DNA from: Verrucomicrobiota bacterium
GTDB taxonomy: Bacteria; Verrucomicrobiota; Verrucomicrobiia; Chthoniobacterales; SZAS-18
Assembly: GCA_025353105.1 (NCBI GenBank)
Contig: JANXRG010000036.1
Location: forward strand, 37,596 to 101,595
DNA: 64,000 bases
Reading direction: 5' to 3'
The notes beneath the pieces were generated by a model. It worked only from the letters and a program-made list of their open reading frames with translations, was not told the DNA's origin and made no database searches. Position numbers and translations under genes: made by a program. This document shows positions 16,604 to 27,161 of this stretch, in pieces. Position 1 is the first letter of the stretch. Each line of letters starts with the position of its first letter.

Positions 16604-19600
16604 TTACGGTGTCACGACGAATTTCGTCCTACTGGCCGACGCGCCGGCTGCGTTGCTCACGCGGATGTTGCCGGTGACCGCACCTGCGGGGACATTCGCC
16701 AGGATGGTAGTGCTGGAGATGACGACGACGCCCGTGGCCGGCTTGTTGTTGAAGAACGTGACTGTGGTGCCCGGGCCAAAGTTCGAGCCGGTGATTACGA
16801 CCTGGCTGCCAACCTTGCCGCTCGCGGGCGAGAAGCTCGTGATGGTCGGTGAGGCAAACGTCACGACGTCGGTGCGGGCGCCCGTGGCATTGTGCATGTG
16901 GGCCAGCACTAAACCGAGCGAGCCGTTAGCCTGATAATTGGCGCCATTGTAGGTCACCGGAATCGTGGTGGTCGGCAGATCGTTGTAGAAGAACGGATCC
17001 AGATTGCCGCCCTGAGCATCCAGGCCGGGCTTGGCCATGTCATAGAGCAATAGGCCCGTGTCATCCACCACGTTCTGGGTCTGACGGTCAAAGGTGACGA
17101 CCTCGTAGAAGAACTGCGTCGGCAGGCCTGCGCCCGCCAGCCCGATGTCCGTTCCGAGGACCGGAATCGTCACCACGCTGTTGTTATAACTGTTCGTGTC
17201 GCGGGTCGCCGGGGAGAGGCCGTTCGTCCGGAAGCGGAAGATCGAGCCGCCCGTCGACTGATTGACGATGACCGGCACATAGACATTACTGCCGGCCGAG
17301 CCGTTCGCCTGGGAACTCAGGAAGAGGGCATAGCCGAAGGTCGCGCCGCCATCAACCGAGATAAAGATCTCCTTGTCCGAGCCATTGAAACTGGGCGTTG
17401 AGGCGTTGGCGAAGCCTTCGAGGAGGAATGTCAGAACGGTGTTCTGTGGGCTCGCGCCACGCTCGAGGTAGTCGCTGGTGATGCCGACATACTTGAAGAT
17501 GTCCTTATTGGCCGGCGGATTCGAGGAACCGGCCTGGGCGCTGACATATTGCAGCTCAAATGGCTTTACCAAGCTCACGATGTCCTGCGTGTTGGTGTTG
17601 AAGACGCTGCCGGTGTTGATCGACGCACCCGTCAGGTTGAGCGTGAACTGGCCGGTGGCTGCGCCGGGAACAATGGCCGTGGGCGACGTGCGCATGGCAC
17701 TGACCGGCTTCGGCGAGGCGTAGAGTGCCACGCGGATCGTCGGCTCCGTGCCGCCGGTTGGCGTGAGGACCGCGTAGCCCGTCTTTTCCGTGAGCCACTG
17801 GCGCGAGCTGGGAAGGCTGAGCGGTGCCGAGGCTTCGCGCACGTGTTTGAGCAGATTGCCGGTCGCGGTGAAGTTCACTGGGATCGTCACCGTGCTGCCG
17901 GCGGTTGCCGTCACAGGGGCACCCGAACCTACCGTAAAGGTGGCGCCCGCGACCGGGGTCACGTCGACATAGGTCACGTTATAAGTCACGTCGGCGGCGC
18001 CCTTGTTGGTCACTGCAATGGTCTTGCTCAGCGTGGACGAGGAGTCCACCGGCACCTCGACGATGCCGAACGACATATTGACCAAGCCGCGATCGGTCTG
18101 GTTGTACGCGACGACACTTGCCGTCGAAGCCTTCGTAATATCAATTCGCCCGGCGCCGACCCGGCCCGTGCCATATTGCGACCCGGTTCCGCTTGGGCCC
18201 GTGAACTCGTCGTGCGTCGAGGTATTCATGGCGAGCGCCATTAGTTCCTCGACGGACCAGGTTGGGTGAAGCTGGCGGAGCAGGATCATCATGCCCGCGA
18301 CGTGCGGCGTGGCCGAGGACGTGCCGTTGAAGCTTTGCACCGCTGAGCCTGTCAGATTATGCGCGACGCCCACCACTTCAGCGGGCGCGGAGATGTCGGG
18401 CTTAAGCATGCTGTCACCCAACCGCGGACCGCGGGAGCTATAGCTGGGCATCGTGTCGGCGGCCGTGGTCGCCAAACTGACAAAGCCGTTATCATTGTTG
18501 ATCGTCACGTTCACGCCGGTGCGCGTGACGGGGTCGAGCTGCGCCTTGATGGCGTTGCCTTCATTCAAGCCAATCATCACGGCGGGCTTAACGACAGTCG
18601 CGTCCAACGCCATCGTAATCGGGTTCGGTGTGCCGCTGCCTCCAGCGCTCTGCACAATGACAACACCAATGGCGCCCGCGGCTTGGGCTGCCTGGACTTT
18701 CGACACAAATGTCACGGCGCCGCGATCAATCATGCAGATGTTTCCTGCGATGGCGGCCGCATTTGTTAAAGCCGACGAGGCGTCCGGCGGATTCGCGTAG
18801 ACGATGTTGCCGGTGAGGCCCCCAGCCGGAACGGCCGGGCTCGGACTGCCATAAATTGAGCTATACTTTTGTCCGGCAATGGCGGCCGGACTGTTGGCCG
18901 TCACATTGGAGTCAAAGAAGAATCCTCCGGTGTTATTGAAGGTGGCGGCCACGCTCAACGTACCACTCGCAACCGAGGGGCTGCTGACGATGTAGTACGA
19001 ATCACCCGCATTGCCCGCCGCCGAGCAGACGATAATTCCGGCTGCCGCGGCGTTCGTCGCAGCGATGTCGTCCGGATCGTCGGCGTAGCCGCCGTTTGCG
19101 CCGAGCGACATACTGATGACGTCCAGGTGATCAGCGATGTTGCCGTCGCCATTCGGATCGATTGCCCAGTCAATCGCTTGGGTAACCAGATTGGTCGAGC
19201 CGGTCACGCCAAACACGCGCAGTGGGTAAAGAAACGCCTTGGGTGCAAGACCCGGGCTAATTTTGAGAGAGGCGATGTCGGTCGAATTGTTATAGAGGCC
19301 AACAAAAGTCGCGCCGCTGGCCGTGACGCCCAAGCCGCCGATCAAACTTGCGCAGGAGGTTCCGTGGCCAATCACCGAGTCGTCGAAAGGATTGGCGTCG
19401 GGCACGGGGTTGTTTGAGCCCGTATATGCGTCGCCGGCGAAATCGAAACCGCCCGGCACCTTGAAGGACGGAAAATACGGATTGGGAGCACCAGTGTCCG
19501 TGATGCTCGCGTAGGCAGCCGCCGTGCCGGGTCCGCCGAAATTGGTGTGCACATAATCGAGACCGCTATCGATAATCGCAACCTTAACGCCTTCCCCGTG

Positions 19601-20371
19601 GATGCCGAAGGGCGCATTAGCGTTGGTCGTCGTCCAAGGCGTGCGGCCCCCGAGGAAATCTATGTCAGTGGGTGCGGTCTGGAATTTGGGAACTTGGATA
19701 TGCACCGCCTTCACGCCGGGGAGCTTTGCCAGCTCAGCCATTTGCCCGCGCGTGGCATAAATCGAGATTCCATTGTAGGCGCTCTTAGTGCGGAAGATGA
19801 TTTTGCCGCCCTCCGCCATCGAAGTAACCCTCGGCAGGATGGCTTGATGGGCCGCCTCCAACTTGGAAACTTGGACCTTGGCCTGGCTGACCGCGACCGT
19901 CTTGGCGGAGTCCTGGGCCGCCTTCGACATGGCGGTGAAACTGCCGCCGGCCTGCTTGACCGACGTCTTCAACGACTCAGCGTAGACGAGCGAGGCGGGC
20001 TGATCGACCAATTCAACCATCACCGGCACGACTTCGCGAAAATTGGCGGGCGTCAGCTCGGGCGACCGCGAGGCGGGGGTCGCCGCGGTGGGCGTCCCGG
20101 CTTCGCTGGCAACCTGACTGGCGGGCGAGGTGGGCTGCGCCTTGACCACGGCGGGAGCCTTGGTGGCCGAGCCGCGCGCGGCGGGCATCGTCACGGTTCG
20201 CTCGTCCTGAATCCGGGCGGTGGCCGCGCGAGCCTGGCCTTGGACCGAGGCGGGAAGCAATGCGCTGACGGCGACGGCGGCAACACTCGTGGCCGAAATC
20301 AGGAAGCGACGCGCAAAGGCGTAGCACGTCCGGGTGGGATCGAATTTGGTGGGTAGAGTGGGCTCGTTCAT
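16604..20371 (-). CDS. secreted subtilisin-family protease with PA insert and IPT/TIG domain
   Basis: 1255 residues from ATG 20371, followed by a Tat/Sec-like signal (RRFLISATSVAAVAVSALLPAS). An inhibitor-I9-like propeptide region (about 110-240) precedes an S8 peptidase domain with triad Asp268 (VAIIDSGLD), His336 (GHGTSCAS) and Ser684 (NGTSSATPH), plus the oxyanion Asn in SAAGNAGD. A protease-associated (PA) domain (about 490-625) is inserted before the Ser. Ig-like regions follow, and the C terminus is an IPT/TIG domain (about 1175-1255: ITSFSPASGKVGSQVVITG). It has no PEP-CTERM signal of its own, although its downstream neighbour does. Probably extracellular. Confidence 0.92.
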   Translation of the reverse strand: MNEPTLPTKFDPTRTCYAFARRFLISATSVAAVAVSALLPASVQGQARAATARIQDERTVTMPAARGSATKAPAVVKAQPTSPASQVASEAGTPTAATPASRSPELTPANFREVVPVMVELVDQPASLVYAESLKTSVKQAGGSFTAMSKAAQDSAKTVAVSQAKVQVSKLEAAHQAILPRVTSMAEGGKIIFRTKSAYNGISIYATRGQMAELAKLPGVKAVHIQVPKFQTAPTDIDFLGGRTPWTTTNANAPFGIHGEGVKVAIIDSGLDYVHTNFGGPGTAAAYASITDTGAPNPYFPSFKVPGGFDFAGDAYTGSNNPVPDANPFDDSVIGHGTSCASLIGGLGVTASGATFVGLYNNSTDIASLKISPGLAPKAFLYPLRVFGVTGSTNLVTQAIDWAIDPNGDGNIADHLDVISMSLGANGGYADDPDDIAATNAAAAGIIVCSAAGNAGDSYYIVSSPSVASGTLSVAATFNNTGGFFFDSNVTANSPAAIAGQKYSSIYGSPSPAVPAGGLTGNIVYANPPDASSALTNAAAIAGNICMIDRGAVTFVSKVQAAQAAGAIGVVIVQSAGGSGTPNPITMALDATVVKPAVMIGLNEGNAIKAQLDPVTRTGVNVTINNDNGFVSLATTAADTMPSYSSRGPRLGDSMLKPDISAPAEVVGVAHNLTGSAVQSFNGTSSATPHVAGMMILLRQLHPTWSVEELMALAMNTSTHDEFTGPSGTGSQYGTGRVGAGRIDITKASTASVVAYNQTDRGLVNMSFGIVEVPVDSSSTLSKTIAVTNKGAADVTYNVTYVDVTPVAGATFTVGSGAPVTATAGSTVTIPVNFTATGNLLKHVREASAPLSLPSSRQWLTEKTGYAVLTPTGGTEPTIRVALYASPKPVSAMRTSPTAIVPGAATGQFTLNLTGASINTGSVFNTNTQDIVSLVKPFELQYVSAQAGSSNPPANKDIFKYVGITSDYLERGASPQNTVLTFLLEGFANASTPSFNGSDKEIFISVDGGATFGYALFLSSQANGSAGSNVYVPVIVNQSTGGSIFRFRTNGLSPATRDTNSYNNSVVTIPVLGTDIGLAGAGLPTQFFYEVVTFDRQTQNVVDDTGLLLYDMAKPGLDAQGGNLDPFFYNDLPTTTIPVTYNGANYQANGSLGLVLAHMHNATGARTDVVTFASPTITSFSPASGKVGSQVVITGSNFGPGTTVTFFNNKPATGVVVISSTTILANVPAGAVTGNIRVSNAAGASASRTKFVVTP

Positions 20372-20498
20372 GATCACGTTTTGACTGCAGTGGCTGGGAT
20401 GAGGGGACAATGGAATTGGTTCGCGTAGATAGCGCTCGCGGCGTCCGGAATAACAACTCGTGCCGTCACCAGTAAATGGACGGGCATTGCGGACGTAG

Positions 20499-20589
20499 CG
20501 ATAGGTGTTCTATCGAGGCCGCAAAATCGTGACAAGCGAATTGTCACAACAATCTGGAAGAAAGATTCTGCTCCAGTAAGGAGCAGAAT
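20499..20589. other. three consecutive hairpins in a 411-bp gene gap
   Basis: The gap 20372-20782 between an upstream S9 peptidase gene and the subtilase (both minus strand) has no ORF I can support but contains three perfect stem-loops: 20499-20515 (CGATAG/CTATCG), 20529-20547 (GTGACAA/TTGTCAC) and 20565-20589 (10-bp ATTCTGCTCC/GGAGCAGAAT). On the minus strand the last one is read first and is followed by CTTTCTT, so it could be an intrinsic terminator for the peptidase gene. The other two could be subtilase leader structure. Confidence 0.65.
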
Positions 20590-20782
20590 TCATGCGAGGG
20601 CCGGGCGAAGAATTTGTCCCGCCTTGACGCGAGAAAAATAAGCTTCGAAATCAGCATAACTAATTCTCGTCTAATTACTTATACACGCGTACATGATTCG
20701 CGTGACGTCAGCGCTGGTCGCGTCTGGCCGGTGGCACCCATCTGCGGCACGCGGGAAAAACGGGGGCGCTGGCGGCACAAGC

Positions 20783-22918
<2,136 letters not shown>

Positions 22919-23007
22919 GCGACGGAATTATGGGCGGCCCGGTCTTCGCGTCAAAGGGACCGGACCCGTGGACCTTGCGAAAATGCCCGCAGGGCCTACG
23001 GGCCCGC

Positions 23008-23183
23008 GGGAAGCTCGAAACTCGAATTTCGAAACTCGAAGTAAGCTTTAAGAATTAAGATGAAACCAAAATTGCGACGGCAGCCATGCGGGTCGAATTT
23101 TCCTGAGTGGTCTCGATGGTTCAAGTTTTGAACCTGGACCTTCGAGTTTTCTTCGAGTTTCGAGTTTCGAACTTCGGGTTTCC
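23008..23183. repeat. intergenic palindromic element, family I copy B
   Basis: A 176-bp element between the prolyl oligopeptidase start and the next gene's stop. The arms at 23008-23046 and 23143-23183 are imperfect inverted copies rich in CTCGAAACTCGAA. The left arm ends in GAAGTAAGCTT, as in copy A. The middle is unrelated to copy A. No ORF with support. Confidence 0.83.
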
Positions 23184-23203
23184 GGCGCGCGTCCGCGCGC
23201 AGG

Positions 23204-23698
23204 CTATTTCACCGTGAACATCACGCGGGAGGTGACATTCGCGTAAACGATGTTCATGCCGTAGAGCCCGGGCGGGAGCTTCGATTTGTCCATCGTGTCG
23301 TCCAGCCGCGTCTTCGTACCGTGCTGGACCATGATGATCTTCGGCGACTCCGTGCTCGTGACGGAGCCGTTGGGATTCACCTTGAACACATTGATGATGA
23401 CCATGGCCGGCACGCCGAGGACCTCGATTTCGGCGTCGGCGCTGACCGACTCCTTCAACTTGGCGAAAATGGCGCTCTGCGGGTTCCCGTCGATGAACGC
23501 CAACTGGCCGCCGACCTTCACCTGGAAAGGATAAATCGGGGAGACCTTCTTCGCCGCAATGAGCTCGCCGTAATCCGGCGGCTTTGCCTTGGCCTGCTCG
23601 GCCACGGGATCCGAGTTGGTCTTCGCGACATTTTGCGCGGAAACAGTGGAGGCGATTGCGGCGGAGATGATGAGAAATGAAAGCAGCGGGATCTTCAT
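23204..23698 (-). CDS. secreted protein of unknown function
   Basis: 164 residues from ATG 23698; the frame is open further upstream, but only this start gives a signal peptide (MKIPLLSFLIISAAIASTVSA). The mature part has a beta-rich domain with VSPIYPFQVKVGGQLAFID and ends VTSRVMFTVK. It resembles TonB C-terminal-like partner domains (VSPIYPF) only weakly. Function unknown. It is flanked by two palindromic elements, copy B downstream and a family III element upstream. Confidence 0.68.
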   Translation of the reverse strand: MKIPLLSFLIISAAIASTVSAQNVAKTNSDPVAEQAKAKPPDYGELIAAKKVSPIYPFQVKVGGQLAFIDGNPQSAIFAKLKESVSADAEIEVLGVPAMVIINVFKVNPNGSVTSTESPKIIMVQHGTKTRLDDTMDKSKLPPGLYGMNIVYANVTSRVMFTVK

Positions 23699-23770
23699 GG
23701 CACCGCATTCATACCCGAATTCCAGGGCCGATTGCGAGTGACGATCCATCAAGCGGGCAGATTCTTTTTT

Positions 23771-23934
23771 GGGGAGCGCGCGCGTCTCGTGTGCCTGCGT
23801 CGGCGTCTCGCCGAGGGTTCCTGGCCGTGCTGGATGTTGATGATAAGTGTTTGCGGTCGGTGCGAATGACCGAAAGGACCGGACGGCCGTTCGGCGCGAC
23901 GCCGAACGGAGCATGCGAGACGCACGCGCTCCCC
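23771..23934. repeat. intergenic palindromic element, family III
   Basis: A 164-bp element in the 309-bp gene-free stretch 23699-24007. Arm 23771-23818 starts GGGGAGCGCGCGCGTCTCG. The reverse complement of 23887-23934 starts GGGGAGCGCGTGCGTCTCG, and both continue into GTCGGCGTC/GCGCCGA palindromes. Unlike family I it is very GC-rich. I see no gene in the stretch. Confidence 0.75.
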
Positions 23935-24007
23935 GATCCGCCGAACGGCCTGATCCGATTTGCAGCCCCAAGCGGATGTCGATCACCGTTCCTCGTCGGA
24001 CGACCGG

Positions 24008-24160
24008 CTACTTGCCAATCAGGATCAGCACACCTGCCGCAATGGCGAGCACACCCATGACAATGCCGAGGCCGGCAAAAGCCAAGCCGAGGAGATTGAC
24101 GAGGCCGCTGATTATCAGCCAGACCGCGAGGAGCATCATTCCGAGATTTCGATTGTTCAT
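24008..24160 (-). CDS. 50-residue membrane protein
   Basis: A short gene found by reading the gap by eye. ATG at 24160, stop TAG at 24008-24010, 50 residues starting MNNRNLGMMLLAVWLIISG and ending in AAGVLILIGK. It is composed of two membrane helices (about 7-28 and 31-49) with a Gly-rich turn and almost no soluble part. Small two-helix proteins of this kind with an N-terminal RNLG motif occur in several phyla, without known function. It is bounded by the family III element and the thioredoxin-like gene. Confidence 0.65.
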   Translation of the reverse strand: MNNRNLGMMLLAVWLIISGLVNLLGLAFAGLGIVMGVLAIAAGVLILIGK

Positions 24161-24296
24161 GGAGAAGCGTGCGATTTGGCGGGAGGATTACTCAAGTCCA
24201 AAATCGTCCACGCGTCTGTATTTTCCGGGGAGTGCACGCGTCGCTCCCCAATCGGCCGAGACGTGTAGGCAGGGCGAAGGTGAACCGCTCGAGCCG

Positions 24297-24830
24297 TTAA
24301 TTCATCACATCCGCGGCCTTGCGATCCCAGTTCGACGTCGAGTCATCGACGAGTTGCTGCAGGATCGGGAAATGAATCTCACCGTAGTTGAGCGCGTAGT
24401 AGAGCTTGCCGCCCTTGAAGATCCACGTGGAGGGCAGCCACGTCACCGGGATGTCGAGAAAGCGCTTCAGCTTGTTGTCGCCGCGTCGCGGGCCGGTATC
24501 GGCGAGAATACGGACGTTTTTCTGCGCGCCGACGCCGAACTTTTCAAGCAACGCGCGCCCGTCCTTGCCGTCGTCCCAAACGCTCATGAAGACGATCTGC
24601 GTCCCGGGGTTTGCCTCAACGAATTTCTTCCAGCCGCCTTCCTTGAGTTCAAGGTAGCAGTTCGGGCACCAGGTCGCCCACAGGTGCACGACCGTCACGC
24701 CCGGTTGTTTCACGAGCTCCGCCATGCGGGCCTCGGGGCTGGTGGCGGGATCGGGGGCGGGGACCGGATCGGCTGCCTGCAAAACCGCAGCGAGCGTCAG
24801 GCCAGCAAAGAACAATGAGGCGCGAATCAT
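24297..24830 (-). CDS. TlpA-like thioredoxin-fold protein, exported
   Basis: 177 residues from ATG 24830; the longer open frame upstream lacks a signal, while this start gives MIRASLFFAGLTLAAVLQAA. It has a thioredoxin fold with the redox motif WCPNC (VVHLWATWCPNCYLEL) and the cis-Pro region (VTWLPSTWIFKGGKLYY). Probably a periplasmic thiol-disulfide reductase or oxidase of the TlpA/ResA type. It is 113 bp downstream of the oligopeptidase B-like gene on the same strand. The substrate is unknown. Confidence 0.85.
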   Translation of the reverse strand: MIRASLFFAGLTLAAVLQAADPVPAPDPATSPEARMAELVKQPGVTVVHLWATWCPNCYLELKEGGWKKFVEANPGTQIVFMSVWDDGKDGRALLEKFGVGAQKNVRILADTGPRRGDNKLKRFLDIPVTWLPSTWIFKGGKLYYALNYGEIHFPILQQLVDDSTSNWDRKAADVMN

Positions 24831-24943
24831 GCCGCTCAATGTGGACGATTTCCGTGAAAATCCAATCCCGATTACCTCGACTCCTGCACGAGACGCCGCT
24901 CGCGCGGGCCATGCCATTATTTCAACAGCCTCCTAACGCGCGC

Positions 24944-27061
24944 TCACGGCGCGAGGCCGAGCACCGCCAGGCCAAACGCGTACTCGAAGGCGATTTCCTT
25001 CAGGCGATCATACCGGCCGGACGCGCCGCCGTGGCCGGCGTCGAGGTTAATCTTGAAGATCATCGGGTTCGCGTCCGTGCGCAGGGTCCGCAGTTTCGCG
25101 GTGTATTTCGCCGGTTCCCAATACGGCACCTGGCTGTCGTTCAGCGAAGTCAGCAACAACATCGCGGGATAATTCTTCGCCGCGAGGTTGTCGTACGGGC
25201 TGTACGTCTTCATGTAGAGGTACTCGTCCTGGTTGTTCGGGTTGCCCCATTCGATGTACTCGCCCGTCGTGAGCGGCAGCGTGGCGTCGCTCATCGTGTT
25301 GAGCACGTCGACAAACGGGACCGCGAGCACCGCGGCCTTGCACAGGTCGGGCCGCAGATTCAGCGTCGCGCCGATGAGTAGTCCACCCGCGCTGCCGCCC
25401 TCGATGACCAGCTTGTCCCGCGAGAGGTATTTCTTCTCCACGAGGTAATCGGCGCAGGCGATAAAGTCGGTGAACGTGTTCATCTTCGTCATCATGCGCG
25501 CCTGGTCGTGCCACGTCTCGCCCATCTCGCCGCCGCCGCGAATGTGGCCGATCGCATAAACGAGCCCGCGGTCGAGCAACGACACGCGGCTCGACGAAAA
25601 GGTCGCATCCATCGGAATGCCGTACGAACCGTAGCCGTACAGCCAGCCCGCGGCCTTGCCGTCCAGGGCGAGGTCCTTCCTCCGAATGACGGTGATCGGG
25701 ATTTCCGTGCCGTCTTTCGCCTTGGCCGCGATGCGCTCGACGACGTACTTGGAGGCGTCATAACCGCCCAGGACCTCCTGCTGCTTGACCAGCGCGCGGG
25801 TCTGCTTGCCCATGTCGTAATCAAACGTGGAGGGCGGCGTGATGGGCGATTGATAGCGGAAGCGGACCTGCGCCGTGTCGAATTCCTCGTTTTGCGCCTC
25901 GCTCGCCTGGTAGCTCGGCTCGGGGAAGGTGATGCGGTGCGATTGCTTGGTCTTGAAATCGTAAATCCGGAATTGCGGCAGGCCCTTGTCACGCTCGGTG
26001 AGGAAGAGGAAATCCTTGAACGTCTGGTGCGACGCGATTTTGACGCCCGCCTGTTCAGGGAGGAACGGCTTCCACGAGGCCGCCGCCGTCTGGTCCAGCG
26101 AAGTGGTGACGATCTTGAATTCCTTCGCGCCATCATTGGTGCGGATGTAGAACGTGCCATCGCGCAAATCGGGGAAGTACTTGATCTCGTTGCGACGCTT
26201 CGCCATCAGCTTGAACTCGCCCTTGGGCTGTTCCGACGGGAGGAACCGAACCTCGCTCGTGCGCGAGCTGCTGCTCACGAGGAAGATGGCCTTGTGATCG
26301 GACGACCGGCTCACGCCGATCTGGTACAGCTCGTCTTTCTCCTCATAGATCAACTTCGTTTCCGTCTCGCCGAGCGTGTAACGGTAGCAGCGGTACGATC
26401 GCTTCGCCTTGTCTTCCGTGATGTAGAAAATTGTCTTGTTGTCCGCTGCCCAGACAAAGTCGGCCACCTTGCCGATGGGCGTCTTGACCTCCTCGCCGCT
26501 GGCGAAATTCTTGAGGTGAAAATCGTAATCGCGATGGCCGTTGATGTCGGTGGAGTACGCCAGCAACTGGTTGTCATCGCTCCAATCCACATGGCCGAGC
26601 GCCATGAATTTCTGCCCTTCGGCGAGTTGGTTGACGTCGAGAAAAACCTGCTCCGGCGCATCGACGGACCCCTTCTTGCGGCAGAGAATCGGGTACTGCT
26701 TGCCTTCCTCCGTCCGGCTGTAGAGGAAATAGCCGCGCTGGGGATACGGCGGCGTGTCGTCGGTCTGCTTGATCCGACCAAGCATCTCGGTGTAAAGCGA
26801 TTCCTCAAACTTTTTGTAGGGCGCCATCACCGCGTCGGTGTACGCGTTCTCGGCCTTGAGATGATCGATGACCTTCGGATTCTCCTTCTCGCGCAGCCAG
26901 AAATAGTTATCCGTCAACTTGTCGCCGTGCAGCCCGACAATTTTCGGCTTTTGCTCCGCGGCGGGCGGAGTGGCGGCCTTGGGATCGAGCTGAGCGAGTG
27001 CGGGCATGGCGAGCAGGGGCGAGAGGATCCAAATCAGCTGGGAAGGGAATCGGGAGCGCAT
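24944..27061 (-). CDS. oligopeptidase B-like serine peptidase (S9)
   Basis: 705 residues from ATG 27061, with a signal-like N terminus (LIWILSPLLAMPALA). An N-terminal beta-propeller (about 75-420) and C-terminal alpha/beta-hydrolase domain are present. Catalytic residues: Ser in EGGSAGGLL, Asp in SLNDSQVPYWEP and His in DAGHGGASG. The HIRGGGEMGETWHDQARM block and PNNQDEYLYMKTYSPYDN are typical of PtrB/oligopeptidase B, which cuts after Arg/Lys. A signal sequence is unusual for PtrB of enterobacteria but common in environmental homologues. It lies 100 bp downstream of ispG. Confidence 0.93.
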   Translation of the reverse strand: MRSRFPSQLIWILSPLLAMPALAQLDPKAATPPAAEQKPKIVGLHGDKLTDNYFWLREKENPKVIDHLKAENAYTDAVMAPYKKFEESLYTEMLGRIKQTDDTPPYPQRGYFLYSRTEEGKQYPILCRKKGSVDAPEQVFLDVNQLAEGQKFMALGHVDWSDDNQLLAYSTDINGHRDYDFHLKNFASGEEVKTPIGKVADFVWAADNKTIFYITEDKAKRSYRCYRYTLGETETKLIYEEKDELYQIGVSRSSDHKAIFLVSSSSRTSEVRFLPSEQPKGEFKLMAKRRNEIKYFPDLRDGTFYIRTNDGAKEFKIVTTSLDQTAAASWKPFLPEQAGVKIASHQTFKDFLFLTERDKGLPQFRIYDFKTKQSHRITFPEPSYQASEAQNEEFDTAQVRFRYQSPITPPSTFDYDMGKQTRALVKQQEVLGGYDASKYVVERIAAKAKDGTEIPITVIRRKDLALDGKAAGWLYGYGSYGIPMDATFSSSRVSLLDRGLVYAIGHIRGGGEMGETWHDQARMMTKMNTFTDFIACADYLVEKKYLSRDKLVIEGGSAGGLLIGATLNLRPDLCKAAVLAVPFVDVLNTMSDATLPLTTGEYIEWGNPNNQDEYLYMKTYSPYDNLAAKNYPAMLLLTSLNDSQVPYWEPAKYTAKLRTLRTDANPMIFKINLDAGHGGASGRYDRLKEIAFEYAFGLAVLGLAP

Positions 27062-27161
27062 GGTTATGGGAGGGGAAGCCGACGATGACTGCGACGGAGG
27101 AAGCCGCAACCGAAAAGCGCGGTGGCGCTGGCCAATGGCGGGAATCGCGTCGAGCTGCGGG

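Noticed and set aside
25508..27088. 526-codon plus-strand frame over the oligopeptidase B gene
   Set aside because: Shadow frame rich in Arg, Leu and Asp-Asp runs; the minus-strand peptidase has all catalytic motifs.
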